Shown in pieces: positions 46,081-58,008 of a DNA stretch of 64,000 nucleotides. The position numbers and the translations under genes are program-made. Below the pieces are notes generated by a model. That model was not told where the DNA came from. It ran no database searches and saw only the letters and a list, made by a program, of their open reading frames with translations. The stretch covers positions 1 through 64,000 of the forward strand of contig QANZ01030783.1 in the NCBI GenBank assembly GCA_003254925.1. The letters run 5' to 3'. The DNA is from Chamaecrista fasciculata (Eukaryota; Streptophyta; Magnoliopsida; Fabales; Fabaceae). Every line of letters begins with the position of its first letter. Position 1 is the stretch's first letter.

Positions 46081-47055
46081 ATTCCATCGTTTACATAGTC
46101 GTCACACGCAAAGAAGAAGAAGAAGAACAAGAAGAAGAAAGAGAGCGGTTATATAACCAGACAATCTAGGCTCTATCTCAAGAAGAAAGGGAGTCGCTTG
46201 CTGGGTGAATTAGAAGCTCGCAAAAATCTCAGTATTGCTTTCTCTCTTTGTATCTGAATTCCTTCATATATATGATTCTCTTTGTTTTTTTTATTGTTTG
46301 AAATCGATTTTATTTGATCATTTGTGTTTAATTTTGTGTGAGTTTTTCTTTGCTTGTGTGGTTTGCTTCGTCGTTTCTTCAACTTTCGAGGATGAAAACG
46401 AGGAAAGGCATGTGGGATTGTTGGTAACGCGAATCACCAATGATCCCTTTCTCTGGTTGAGTCGTCGAATCGGAGAGATTGTCGTTTTACGATTTGGGTT
46501 TGCATGTTATTGTCGTTGTTTCAAATTTTTCAATTGAATCATTTTGTGCTTGTGCTTGTTTTGAGATTCCTTTTCTTGTTCATAGACTGATCTTTTTTTT
46601 TTACTTTCTTATTCAATAATTTTGATTTCCATCTTCATTAATGAGGTGGAATAATATTAAAATGGTCTCTATCTCAACGCTTCGCTGGTTGCACTAGTCG
46701 ATTTTTCAGGGCCATTGATTGCATGTACAGAATTCTATGCCATTTCATAACTCACCAAAACGTTGCTCACTTTTTTCTAGGTTTATATGTGCAAATTTAT
46801 TCTACATTGGAGTTAAAGAAAACTCACAAGTGAGAAAGATTGTTTCCTGAAATAAAAAAAGAAAACTTTAGAAGACATTTCATATTTACATGTCTTGCTT
46901 GCATATGGTGTTTGTGAAATTTATGAAGCTCACACATTCTTTAATTTATGATTTATTTAGCTTGACCATCTCTTTGAGTTATCACTCTCATCATTCAATT
47001 GATTAATAAAACAAGTTTTTTTTTCTTTCGGGTTAAGAAGGATCATTTTGACAAC

Positions 47056-48157
47056 ATGTTGGAGAGTCCACTCTGTCTCATTTCATGAGATTTACCAAAC
47101 TCCTGCGACGAAGAGAACCAGTGGGCTTACAATACCAGGTGCGCGATGGAGCTTTCTGATCCCATACTCGCCGATCAACTTGGTCGTGACGGATCAATCA
47201 GCTGTTTGATGCGATGCTCGAGGGCTGACTATGGAATAATCGCCTTGTTGAAAAAAAGTTTTCGATCCCTCATTCAAAGCGGAGAATTGTACAAGCTAAG
47301 GCCACATGTTGGCATTGTGGAGTCTTGGGTTTACTACTCTTGCAGTCCCCTTGAATGGGAGGCATTTGATCCAGTACGAGGTCGTTGTATGAGTTTGCCT
47401 AGGTTGACTGCAAATGAAGTCTTCATTTGTTCAGATAAGGAGTCTCTAGCTGTTGGGACAGACTATCTTGTGTTCGAGAGGGATATCTTGTCTCAAGTGA
47501 TATACAGGTATAGCATATTAACAAATGAATGGACATCTGGAATGAAAATGAATGTATCCAGATGCTTAATTGCTTCTTCCAGCGTGAGAGGGATTGCTAT
47601 ATTGGCTAGCGGGTGTGATTCGCTTGGGAAAATCATGAACTCTGCAGAACTATATAACTCTAACAATGGGACTTGGGAGATGCTTCCAAGCATGAACATA
47701 GCTAGGAAGATGTGTTCTAGTGTGTTCATGGACGGGAAGTTCTATGTGCATGGAGTTTGATTTAGAGACTAGGAAATGGCAGTTGATACCTAACATGTTG
47801 CCGGCTCGAAACCCCACATCTAAGGGCATGGAGGCACCTCCTCTTCTGGCAGTGGTGAACAACGTATTGTATGCTGCAGATTATGCAGGGATGGTGGTGA
47901 GGAGGTACGACAAGGCTAATAACACATGGGCCACAATTGGAGGACTTCCTCAGAGGGTGAGCTCAATGAATGGGTGGGGGCTAGCCTTTAGGGCTTGTGG
48001 TGAAAGGTTAATTGTCATTGGTGGGTCTAGGCATGAACAAGGAAGGGGCATTGAGGTTAATTCTTGTGTCCCGGGTCAAGATGCACTCAGATGGGACATG
48101 CTTACACGCAGGCTGTTTGGAGACTTTGTTTATAATTGCACTGTAATGGGTTGCTAG
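47056..48157 (+). pseudogene. F-box/kelch-repeat protein, SKIP11-like, copy 3 (frameshifted)
   Basis: Internal ATG at 47146 gives an open frame through the F-box and first kelch repeat to 47760. There a 44-bp deletion, compared with copy 4, shifts the frame just after KFYVHG. GGA lies at both edges of the lost segment, suggesting microhomology-mediated deletion. The second half (47757-48157) is open in its own frame and ends at the normal VMGC stop. The ancestral ATG at 47056 is followed by the shared TGA at codon 11. Residues such as MNIARKM, HEQGRG and DMLTRRLF are shared with copy 4, while the leader region matches copy 2. Confidence 0.88.
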
Positions 48158-49990
48158 AGAAGTGATTCTCTAGGTGAAATGGTTTTTATGGAGTTCTTTT
48201 CTTTGCTTTAGATTTTTTTTTAGTAGATAAAATCAGAGTTAATGGGTAATATCAGTCTTTCTTTTTGGGAGCCACAGATATAGTTTTAAAAGTATTATGT
48301 CTTCGTTTTTTAGTTGCTTTGAGTGATCTTTTCGTTGTAGTTTTAACAAAGCTTTTCAATGTTAAGGTCATTTAGACAATATAGGCACAGATGAATTAAA
48401 TAACGTAAGCTCCTATTAAATTTTGATTGTAATGACCATTCTCATAAGTTTAATAATAAAAATAATGTAGAACCATTGTCTCATCACCTCTCATATTCTT
48501 TAGTTGCTTTATTTCATTTTGCCTTTTCTTTTATCATAATGTTAAATCTTTTAGTTTTCTATAATCACACTTCACTACAAGAATGTTTATAATTTATTAT
48601 TAATCCCAATTGATCGACATTTTCATTATTCAGATTTTTTTTAATTGCTTTTCAATTGAAGATATTTATGAGTGATTAAAGAGTAAATAAACATATTCTT
48701 GCTCAAGAATCATAAATTGATTAAAATATAACTACATATTTGCTAGAAAATAAATAATAACATTTTAGAGAATATATGAATAGCAATAAAGATTTTTTTT
48801 CCATAAAAGAAATAAAGAATTTTAATTGCGTGGCATTGACGTGTAGGTAATTGAATTCCCTTTTTCCACCACCACCAAGAGCTTATCTTTGACTATATAT
48901 GCAAAAATTAAATATGTAAAAATGAATGGTTAAAAAAGAAAAAGAAATCCTGAATATATATTGAAAGTAGCAATTTGAAATTATGGAATTTATGGGAATA
49001 GGGACAAATAAAAACTAACCATGCTTAAAAATTAGTACCCCAGGAAATCCTCATACATAAACATTGTGTATCCATATACGACCAAAGATGTTCGTAAGCA
49101 AGATTTGTGTACATTGTATTTTATTTGACACATCATCTTCCTTTTTGGTTCATTTTCAAAGTTCCTATTTTTCCCCTGGGTTAATGGGTGGGTTGGGGTT
49201 AAAGCGAGAGAAGAGAAGGCATGGATGGAAAAACATTTGGAGAGAGAAAGAGGAGATTAGGATTTGATAAACCTTAAAGTGTGACATGAGAGAGAAAATC
49301 ACCTTAAATAATTAATACTGTGGATACTATGTGAATATAACCCCAATTTTATATTATAAAATCAAGATTAATGGGACCCATATTTTTTTCTTCAACTTTG
49401 TCTTTCTCTCTTTAAATTGCAATGTATTTACACTGCAAAAGATCTAAATTCCACATATACCGCTCGAAATTTGTAAGAATTTCAATTTGTTAGTAGAAGA
49501 AACAATTAGACCAAGCAAGATTCTAAATACATGATGCACATATTAGAGTAACCATGATTAATTAATTAATTAGTTGGGTGAAATTGTTTGATTTCATTAG
49601 TTTTAGTTGAAAAAGTTGCAAAAGTGAGCTAGGACATGTGGGTTAATTTGAAAAATTAATTGAAATATTTAACTAAATTTATAAATATATATAAAACATC
49701 AAAAAATGATTGTTATTGTAAATATTGTACAATTAATGAATGGATCCATTAAGTAAAGCTACAAATTTATTTAACTAATTGTAATTTATATCACGTATTA
49801 TGCGTTAGTCAAATTTAAAAGTTTAGAAGAATAATCTATATTCATGTGTCGATTATTTATAATTTTAATTAATTCACGACATATTTTAATAGAAATAATA
49901 AATTATACATTAAATTAAATAAGTCAAAATTTTTCTTTATATAATAATCACATGTCGACTATTCATAATTTTAATTAATTTACAATATAT
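48158..49990. other. Downstream region of F-box copy 3
   Basis: Homologous to 27155-29040 and closer to 59155-60990: it shares with copy 4 the block around TTATTATTAATCCCAATTGA and a single, non-duplicated ACGTGGCATTGACGTGTAGG unit. No gene seen. Confidence 0.55.
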
Positions 49991-49994
49991 TTTA

Positions 49995-51235
49995 ATGAAG
50001 AAGACAATTTTAGTGAACTATAAAGACTAAATGTTTAATTTATTTGAAGTTAGAGAATATATCCAAGATAGTCAATACTAAATGCCTTTTAAGACAATTT
50101 TAGTGAAACTATAAAGACTAAATATTTAATTTAATCAAAATAAATTTGAAGTTAGAGAATAGATACAAGATAGTCAATACCAAATACCTTTTTACAAGGT
50201 TATTAAAACCGGACCGGCCATTGAACCGGTCGAAGAAGGGGTTCAAGGTTCAATGGTTCAATCGGGGTCCAACCGGGGTCGGACCGTTAATAAATAAATA
50301 AATTAAAAATAATAAAAAAAAACCTATATATGATAAAATTTTAATTCAAATATTCATGATTAGGTTACAAAATACAATTATAACATTAATATATTAATAC
50401 AATTTTCATAAATTAACATGAATTAATATAGAGATAATCAATTTTCATAATGTTCAACAATATAATATCATCAAGTGACATTTTATGATCACTTTCTCTA
50501 TCAAATTTTGGTTCATAATCAACATTCTCTAATATTTGACCCATAATTATAAAAAAAGACCAAAAAAATCAACAAAAAATAAAAATAAAAATAAACCAGG
50601 ATCGGTTCAACCGGTTTGCCTCCGGTTCAGGCCGGTTCGCCCGGTTTTTGGCCGGTTCAGTCTGGTTCTCTGCTTGGCCGGTTATTAAACCGACTCGGAC
50701 CGGCCTAATGACCGGTTCCCGGTTCAACCGGCCGGTACGGTCCGGTTTTAATAACTATGCCTTTTTACATACCAAATACTACTAGATAGTCACGCCTCAT
50801 GAATTCCAAAAACCTAGTGAAACTATAAAGACTTAAATGTTTAATTTAACCAAAATAAATTTGAAGTTAGAGAATATATCCAAGATAGTCAATACCAAAT
50901 ACCTTTTTACATACCAAATACTACTAGATAGTCACGCCTAATGAATCCCAAAAATCTGAGGGACCAAAAAGAAACGAAAAATAGATGAGGACTGAAATGG
51001 AAGTTCGAGCAAACCTAAGAGACCAAAGTAAGACTTTGGCCATCATGTGCAATTAAACTATAGAGAGTTAGGGACTAACTTATAATTTTAGTGAAACTAT
51101 AAAAACTAAATGTTTAATTTAACCAAAATAAATTTGAAGTTAGAGAATATATCCAAGATAGTCAATGCCAAATACCTTTTTACATACCAAATACTACTAG
51201 ATAGTCACGCCTAATGAATTCCAAAAGGCTATGTA
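49995..51235. repeat. Cluster of ~140-bp repeats
   Basis: At least four partial or whole units of AGTGAAACTATAAAGACTA, TTTGAAGTTAGAGAATAT, CAAGATAGTCAATACCAAAT and TACTACTAGATAGTCACGCC, at about 49998, 50092, 50812 and 51085. A GC-rich element is inserted in one. A single unit is at 30340-30490. Confidence 0.8.
50197..50759. mobile_element. Non-autonomous DNA element, GGTTATTAAAACCGG type
   Basis: Ends AGGTTATTAAAACCGGACCG and CGGTCCGGTTTTAATAACTA. Flanked by a 10-bp direct repeat CCTTTTTACA (50187-50196 and 50760-50769). The sister repeats CCTTTTTACATACC at 50901 and 51176 show the empty target. Both arms are packed with CCGGTTCAACCGG-like words; the core is A/T-rich. A duplication of 9-10 bp points to Mutator-like, but the family is not certain. 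Confidence 0.8.
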
Positions 51236-51279
51236 AAAATATTTTCCCTCCTTCATTCAACATTAATATATAGAGGAAA

Positions 51280-51640
51280 CCTATTATTTGGTCCCTCATT
51301 TTTCACAGTTTCAAAGATTTGGTCTCTGCATTATTGAAATATACTATTTGGTCCCCTAATAATTACAAATGTTAAATTGTTAGTCCCTATAGCCTCTCTC
51401 CCTTATGTCTGGTTATTAAATGCACATGTGACATGTTACATGCCACATATTAGTGCCACATGAGCAACTATTTGGTCTCTCAATTTTAAAACTCAACGCC
51501 ATTTAGTCCCTCAGTTTTAAAACTCAACTATTTGGTCATTCTCTAGACTCTTTATTTAAAAATTCTCCCTTCTCTCAAGATTTGTCTTTCATTCAGGTCC
51601 TTGATTAATAACAAATCGATCTAAAACAATTATTATTTTT
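51280..51640. mobile_element. MULE-like arm (ATTTGGTCCC units)
   Basis: Counterpart of 30535-30890, followed by a diverged version of its interior to about 51800. Confidence 0.65.
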
Positions 51641-51842
51641 GTCAAACAAGTCCTCATTCTACACGAAATACTCGTTCCAATTCCTAAATCGGTCGCAGAG
51701 CAAGACAACGAGTTATAGGAAGAAAATGAAGTTGTGTTTCAATGTGGTGTAGGGTGAAGTGCTACATGTCTCTTTGTGCACCATGATGAAAAGCTTAGTG
51801 TGCCACAACTAGACCTGCTCATGGGCTGGACTTAGACTGCTC

Positions 51843-51990
51843 ATGGGTTGGGCTTGTAACTTGTAAGGCAATAATTTGACAAATACTCCGCAAGCATTTA
51901 TCATGCTCTCATTTTCATTTTAAATTAAAAACTAGACGTAAATCTGAACTTTAATTATTGTAGGCCCAAGTTTTTAAATTTGTATTTGGC
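51843..51990. repeat. Left arm of a large inverted repeat
   Basis: Contains AAGGCAATAATTTGACAAAT, TCATGCTCTCATTTTCAT and AATTATTGTAGGCCCAAG. Its inverse complement is at 54755-54910. The arms enclose the probable solo LTR and a smaller MULE-like element. Confidence 0.8.
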
Positions 51991-52010
51991 AAAAGACAGT
52001 CATATTTTGG

Positions 52011-54209
52011 TGTTGGGAAATCACAGAGGGAGCGCAGCGGAAAAATTAAAAATTTTAAACTAAAACTCGAATAAAACTAAAAGCTAACTCTGTGATTCCT
52101 TCCAGGATCCACTAACTATGTTTATACTAAGTAAGAAAAGATGTTTACCTAGTTTCAATCGGTGACTTATCGTGTTCGCGAATTTGAGAAGTCCACTGAG
52201 TGTCCTTCCTCTACCGGTGATCCACACGAGCAGTTTGGCAGATGCCTAGGTGCTAGCCTCCTTCACTTCTTCCCAAGTGAATACGGGAACTCTATCTATG
52301 ATTCTTGAATAATCAAGAACTGTTCTTGATTATCAAGATTGATTGGGAAGTACTAATATTATCAGGTGCAGGTCCAATTCTCTTTCTTCAAGAAAATCGA
52401 CTCACTCTCATAATATTAGGACTAGGCGATTTTTCACTCTCTATAGATGCTCTAGGCGAAATTCTTGGTCTGACCAAGAATTGATCTGTGTTGTGAGTTA
52501 TCTCTGAGATAGGCGCCTAGTGCCTCTATTTATAGTGTTCTCATTCCTAGTTTTAGGGAATCCTAATCCAATTAGGATATCTCTAAGATATGGGATATCT
52601 TTTAGATATCTCAAAATATCTTTTGATTTATAATATTAAACTTAATATTATAATTCAAAAATAAAGGCCCAATTCGAATTTGACCTATCCTAGATCAAAT
52701 CTTGGATCAAATCTTAATTTGCTCAAATCCTATTGGTTGGAATGAGTCATGAGATTTTGATTTTATAATTTAAATATTACTTTAATAATTAAATATAAAA
52801 ATCGACTTTAGCCTAGACCCAAACTCTAAAATGCAAGATCAAATCTTCCATCCCAAGAAAGGGGGTAGGCGAAATTCTCATGGAGTTTTTGGAGGAATTT
52901 TATAACAACCCAAACTCCTTAGGTAGTTATAACTAATTCCTAACAATTTTGAATAAAAGAATTACCTTAATATCTTTTAATTCAAATCCTATATCTTTTC
53001 CAAAAGATATTTATCTTATCTTTATTTAATTAATAAAAACAATTTCTATTAATAAAAACAAAGATAATGAGGCGCCACCCTCATCCTTTTATTTCCCAAT
53101 TTTAGTGAATTTAATAAATCAATAATTCCCTAATTTTTAGGAAACTTATTTAATTTATTTATTCACTAATATTTTAATTGTAAAACTATTTAACAATTAA
53201 TTTAAATTTAAATTTGTCCAACAAATTTAAAACCTCAATCATAGATATTTATTTAAGACAAGATTTAATGTCCTAAGACATTTAACTATGTCCTAAATTG
53301 TGTCACCTAAGTGACTCACGAATTAACCCTAATTCGTGTCCCAAAAATTAGCATCTTGATCCTGCTCATGTGTGACCCAGCAGGCCTCACGTGAAGTTGG
53401 CAGCAAATCATCTTTATGATTCACAAGTTGTGAGCGGACTCTAGCAAGCCATCACAACTACCCAAAACACGGGAGTTATCGCTTTAACGTTTTAACGATT
53501 TAACCTAAATACCACCTTGTCATAATTCCTATTGTCTCACGATATTTTGGTCATGGATCAGGCACGGGAATGTCATCCAAAATCCAAACCACAACTTTCT
53601 CGATTTCCTGAGTTAGTCCCAATTCCCAGCGTGGCCACGCATTTCTTGGACAGACTCATCGAGGGCGCCAGTTAAATATCTCTCATCTTAAATGAGGGAC
53701 AAAATCCCATCTTGGTCAACCACATTCCTTTGCACGGTAATCAACCAAACCCGTACCTAGCCTGTATGGCTACCCTGCTACGGGTAACGTTGGACTAGGC
53801 CAAAGTTTGACAACTACAATGCCGGAATAGTCAAGACCTCAGGTCTAAGGCTATCGTGACAGGTGTACAGGAGAGGCTCGCTTATGACTAAACCCATGCA
53901 GGACTCTCCGGGTCGGTCCAGCAATTTGTAACCCTTACAAAATTGCACCATGGCTCTCGAGAAGCATCTAGTGCATGTATCTCTATACACCGAGGTCATG
54001 CTGGTCTTAGTTCATTTACGTTCCCACGTGAATGATCGACCAGGGACAGTTTTAGATTAATTATCCTATAATCAATCAAGGACGCTATCATAGTAAACAC
54101 GCTAATAATATGATAACAACATAATTTAACTCTAAATTAATCAAAAATATATATGTTCAAATAATAACACATAAATAAAATGATTGGCCCTAGGGCACAA
54201 TCTCCATCA
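52011..54209. mobile_element. Probable solo LTR of an LTR retrotransposon
   Basis: A 2199-bp unit starting TGTTGGGAAATCACAGAGGG and ending GCACAATCTCCATCA, with TG...CA ends and a perfect 5-bp target duplication TTTGG (52006-52010 and 54210-54214). No second LTR, primer site or polyprotein is seen inside, so a solo LTR left by LTR-LTR recombination is most likely. The AGCGCAGCGGAA phrase near the start and CCTAGGGCACAATCTCC near the end recall plant copia LTRs, but the superfamily is unsure. The intact target duplication suggests a fairly recent insertion. Confidence 0.8.
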
Positions 54210-54620
54210 TTTGGTCCCTCAAGTTTGCTCAAAGTTCCGTTTTGGTCCCTCAAGTCTCCGGCGAACTTTTCAACGAGATACACGATGACTTCGACGACTA
54301 CAAAAACTCATATTCCTAGGTTTTTCGATCTCCTGAGTTCAATGACGACCTCCATTTTGCGAAAAACTGACCGACAAGCCGCCGAAAAATTACATAGTCG
54401 CCGAAAAATTACACAATCGCCGGAAATCATATTTTTGATCTTTTGTTCGCAAAATGCAGGCCGCCACTTAACTCAAAAGGTCAAAAAAAAACTTTGGATT
54501 AAGAGTTTTCTTAGTCGTCGGGGTCGTTGTGTATCTCGCCGAAAAGTTCACTGGTGACTTGAGGGACCAAAACGGAACTTTGAACAAACTTGAGGGGACC
54601 AAAATAGGACTTTGGCCCAA
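54210..54620. mobile_element. MULE-like foldback element that received the LTR
   Basis: Two inverted arms: TTTGGTCCCTCAAGTTTGCT near 54210 and AACTTGAGGGGACCAAAATA near 54590, with matching AACTTTTCAACGAGATACAC and GTGTATCTCGCCGAAAAGTT inside. The LTR is inserted in the TTTTGG of the left arm. The interior, near 54310-54480, has CGCCGAAAAATTACA repeats. No recognised gene. Confidence 0.65.
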
Positions 54621-54754
54621 AAAAAGTGAGGTTAGGATATAATTGACAATAATATGAAAGGTTGAGGGCATAACTGACACAAAACAAATGTTGGGGGCAT
54701 AACTGAAACTGACCCCAAACGTTATGTGCACCAACAGGTCTTCTGCCAAATACA

Positions 54755-54910
54755 AATTTAAAAACTTGGGCCTACAATAATTAAAGTTCAAATTTAAAAA
54801 CTTGGGCCTACAATAATTAAAGTTCAGATTTACGTCCATTGTTTAATTTAAGATGAAAATGAGAGCATGATAAATGCTTGCGGAGTATTTGTCAAATTAT
54901 TGCCTTACTA
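54755..54910. repeat. Right arm of the large inverted repeat
   Basis: Inverse complement of 51843-51990, with one extra tandem copy of a 44-bp segment (AACTTGGGCCTACAATAATT at 54769 and 54803). Confidence 0.8.
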
Positions 54911-55267
54911 GTTACAAGTAAAATTTATTGTCCAAATAGTTAGGTAGGGAGTGGTTATGGGATCTGAAAACATTTATTGCAAACCATGTTAAAATTTTTG
55001 TCAAGATAATGAGTACGGAGTGGTTACAAAAGTAAAACAAAATCTTAGATGCCATAATGATAACATATGGTTGTGATCCACTAAAGCAACAGGGATGATC
55101 GTCTTGAAGGGTACAAGTAGGGTATAGAAAGGATGCTATGATTTTTAAACCCGGACTCGGACTTGAATGAGTATCAAAATCAATACGAATAGTCAAATCC
55201 CTCCCGTGAAATTTTGATCATTCCTAATAAGCATCTTAGAATTATATATATATATATATATATATAT
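54911..55267. other. Spacer with (AT)n
   Basis: No gene recognised. Ends with an (AT)n run at 55242-55267. Confidence 0.5.
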
Positions 55268-56050
55268 AAGTCATATTGCACTTTTGGTTCTCTATGGTGA
55301 ATTTCAATCCCCTTTTATCTTTTTTTATTGTTACAAAATGTTTTCATACTTTTTCACCTTTTGGTAACAAGATTCAATGTAGTTATCTCTCATGTTTTAA
55401 GCTTGAATGCAACAAGTTCAGAGTTACTTATTGTTTTTTATGAGTCATTTGTCTCTCCAGTTAGAACTGTTAGCAAATAAGGTCAAATATGGTTTCGAAG
55501 GTGGGATGCTTGTTTCTCAGTCAAACAAGTAAAGTTGGTCATATCTTTTTTGTTTCATGTTTAAATGTAACAAGTTCCTCTTGACGAGTCATTTTTTATT
55601 AGGTTGGGCCAAATCAGGATCAAAAGTGAGTTTATAACCACTTTCATAATTTTTCACTTTTTGGTTTCAAGTCTGGGTTTGATTTTAACTCATTTGCTAA
55701 CAGAGCAGAAAAAGAAAAAAAAAATCATCAGGATTAACTCTTAATTTCGAGCTCGTCGCATTTGAACTTACAACAATAGAGATATGACCAACTTCGCTTG
55801 TTTGACTGTGAAACAAGAGACTCATTTTTAGGATTCTTTTTGACCTTGTTTGTTGATAACAACAGTTGGACAAATAAATTACTCATGAAAAACAACACAT
55901 AACTCCGAACTCATTACATTCGAACTTGAAACGAGAGAGATGTAACTTCGTACAATGGTTGGAACCAAAAGGTGAAAAATTATGGAAACATGTAGGATCA
56001 ATTTTGCAACATAAAAAACAGATAAATAAAGGGTTGGATTGAAATTGGCT
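55268..56050. mobile_element. Large foldback element
   Basis: Two inverted arms of roughly 250 bp: left with TTTCAATCCCCTTTTATC and TTTTTCACCTTTTGGTAAC, right with GGTTGGATTGAAATTGGC and GGTTGGAACCAAAAGGTGAA. Shared inner phrases include TGCAACAAGTTCAGAGTTA against TAACTCCGAACTCATTACAT. Relatives with GAGAGATATGAC and AACTTCGCTTG phrases are at 15830 and 62460-62650. Confidence 0.6.
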
Positions 56051-56780
56051 CCAAAACATAAATTGAGATTTTAATTATATTTGCTCCAAAACATAACTAC
56101 TTCTTCTTCGGGCTCCTCTCTCTCTCTCCCCACCGCAAATGACGACGCTCTGGAATCTCAGTGAACTCAATCATCCTCTGACCCATCATGACCTCCATAT
56201 TCAGCCGGTAGAAATTGGTGACGGAGATTAAGATGGCGCCAGAGGAGTAAAACAAGATCCTTGGGATATTCAGATGGAGGGAAAGTTGTTGGGTCCAGCC
56301 CAAACGTTGGGGGCATAACTAAAACTGACCCCAAACGTTAGGAGCACCAAAAGGTCTTTTGCCTTTTAACTAATTTACAATATATCTTAATGGTAATAAC
56401 AAATTAAACATTAAATAACACAGAAAATGTTTAATTAAAAAACTAATATTCCTCTTAATATCATAATCACAAGTGGATTGTTCATAAATTTAATCAGTTC
56501 ATTATAAATCTCAACAAAAATATTGAATTGAAAGTTAAATAATTCCAATAGTATTTAATCAAAAAGATAAAAATTAACCCTCTTATTTCCAACAAGTTAA
56601 AATTAATCAAATAGTGCAAACGTAACTCTAACATACAGACAAAAACAAACACAAATACATATAAGGAAGAAAGAAAAAAGCACTTTCGCGAATGATGAGA
56701 TGGCATGAAAACCATCTCAAAACCACTAGTGATACATGGGAAAATTACTAGTGAAGTGTGAACAGGTAGGCTAACCCCAA

Positions 56781-56783
<3 letters not shown>

Positions 56784-56823
<40 letters not shown>
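56784..56823 (+). repeat. (GA)n microsatellite upstream of F-box copy 4
   Basis: About 20 AG dinucleotides. The equivalent place in copies 2 and 3 has 5 to 7 units. Confidence 0.9.
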
Positions 56824-56826
<3 letters not shown>

Positions 56827-57047
56827 ATAATTATAATGATAAGATGAAAAGGTTAAGAAAGAGATCAAATTTGTCCAATTAAGGAAGTAGAGAGAAAAAG
56901 AGAGATGATAGAAAAAAACAAAGGAACAACGATGCAAGAATAGGTTAAATGTAATACGTGCATAAAAGACTGATTACAATCCCAAGCGGCGGTGACTCCA
57001 CCCCCATGTGGGCCCCACCTCTTCCCCTTTTGTGTATGAAATTGGCT

Positions 57048-57055
57048 TATAAATA
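57048..57055 (+). promoter_or_regulatory. TATA box of F-box copy 4
   Basis: TATAAATA in the same context as copies 2 and 3. Confidence 0.65.
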
Positions 57056-58008
57056 ATTCCATCGTTTACATAGTCGTCACACGCAAAGAAGAAGAAGAAG
57101 AACAAGAAGAAGAAAGAGAGCGAGTATATAACCAGACAATCTAAGCTCTATCGCAAGAAGAAAGGGAGTCGCTTGCTGGGTGAATTAGAAGCTCGCAAAA
57201 ATCTCAGTATTTCTTTCTCTCTTTGTATCTGAATTCCTTCATATATATGATTCTCTTTGTTTTTTTATTGTTTGAAATCGATTTTATTTGATCATTTGTG
57301 TTTAATTTTATGTGAGTTTTTCTTTGCTTGTGTGGTTTGCTTCGTCGTTTCTTCAACTTTCGAGGATGAAAACGGGGAAAGGCATGTGGGATTGTTGGTA
57401 ATGCGAATCACCAATGATCCCTTTCTCTGGTTGAGTTGTCGAAGATCGGAGAGATTGTCGTTTTACGATTTGGGTTTGCATGTTATTGTCGTAGTTTCAA
57501 ATTTTTCAATTGAATCATTTTGTGCTTGTTCTTGTTTTGAGATTCCTTTTCTTGTTCATAGATTGATCTTTTTTTTTTACTTTCTTATTCAATAATTCTG
57601 ATTGCCATCTTCATTAATGAGGTGGAATAATATTAAAATGGTCTCTATCTCATCGCTTCGCTGGTTGCACTAGTCGATTTTTCAGGCCCATTGATTGCAT
57701 GTACAGAATTCTATGCCATTTCATAACTCACCAAAACGTTGCTCACTTTTTTCTAGGTTTATATGTGCAATTTTATTCTACATTGGAGTTAAAGAAAACT
57801 CACAAGTGAGAAAGATTGTTTCCTGAAATAAAAAAAGAAAACTTTACAAGACATTTCATATTTACATATGTCTTGCTTGCATATGGTGTTTGTGAAATTT
57901 ATGAAGCTTACACATTCTTTAATTTATGATTTATTTAGCTTGACCATCTCTTTGATTAATAAAACAAGTTTTTTTTTCTTTGGGGTTAAGTAGGATCATT
58001 TTGACAAC

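Noticed and set aside
53814-53999. 61-codon frame inside the probable solo LTR
   Set aside because: Short, on one strand of an LTR, no recognisable domain.
54180-54557. 125-codon frame overlapping the LTR end and a foldback element
   Set aside because: It crosses the junction between two elements, so it cannot be an evolved gene.
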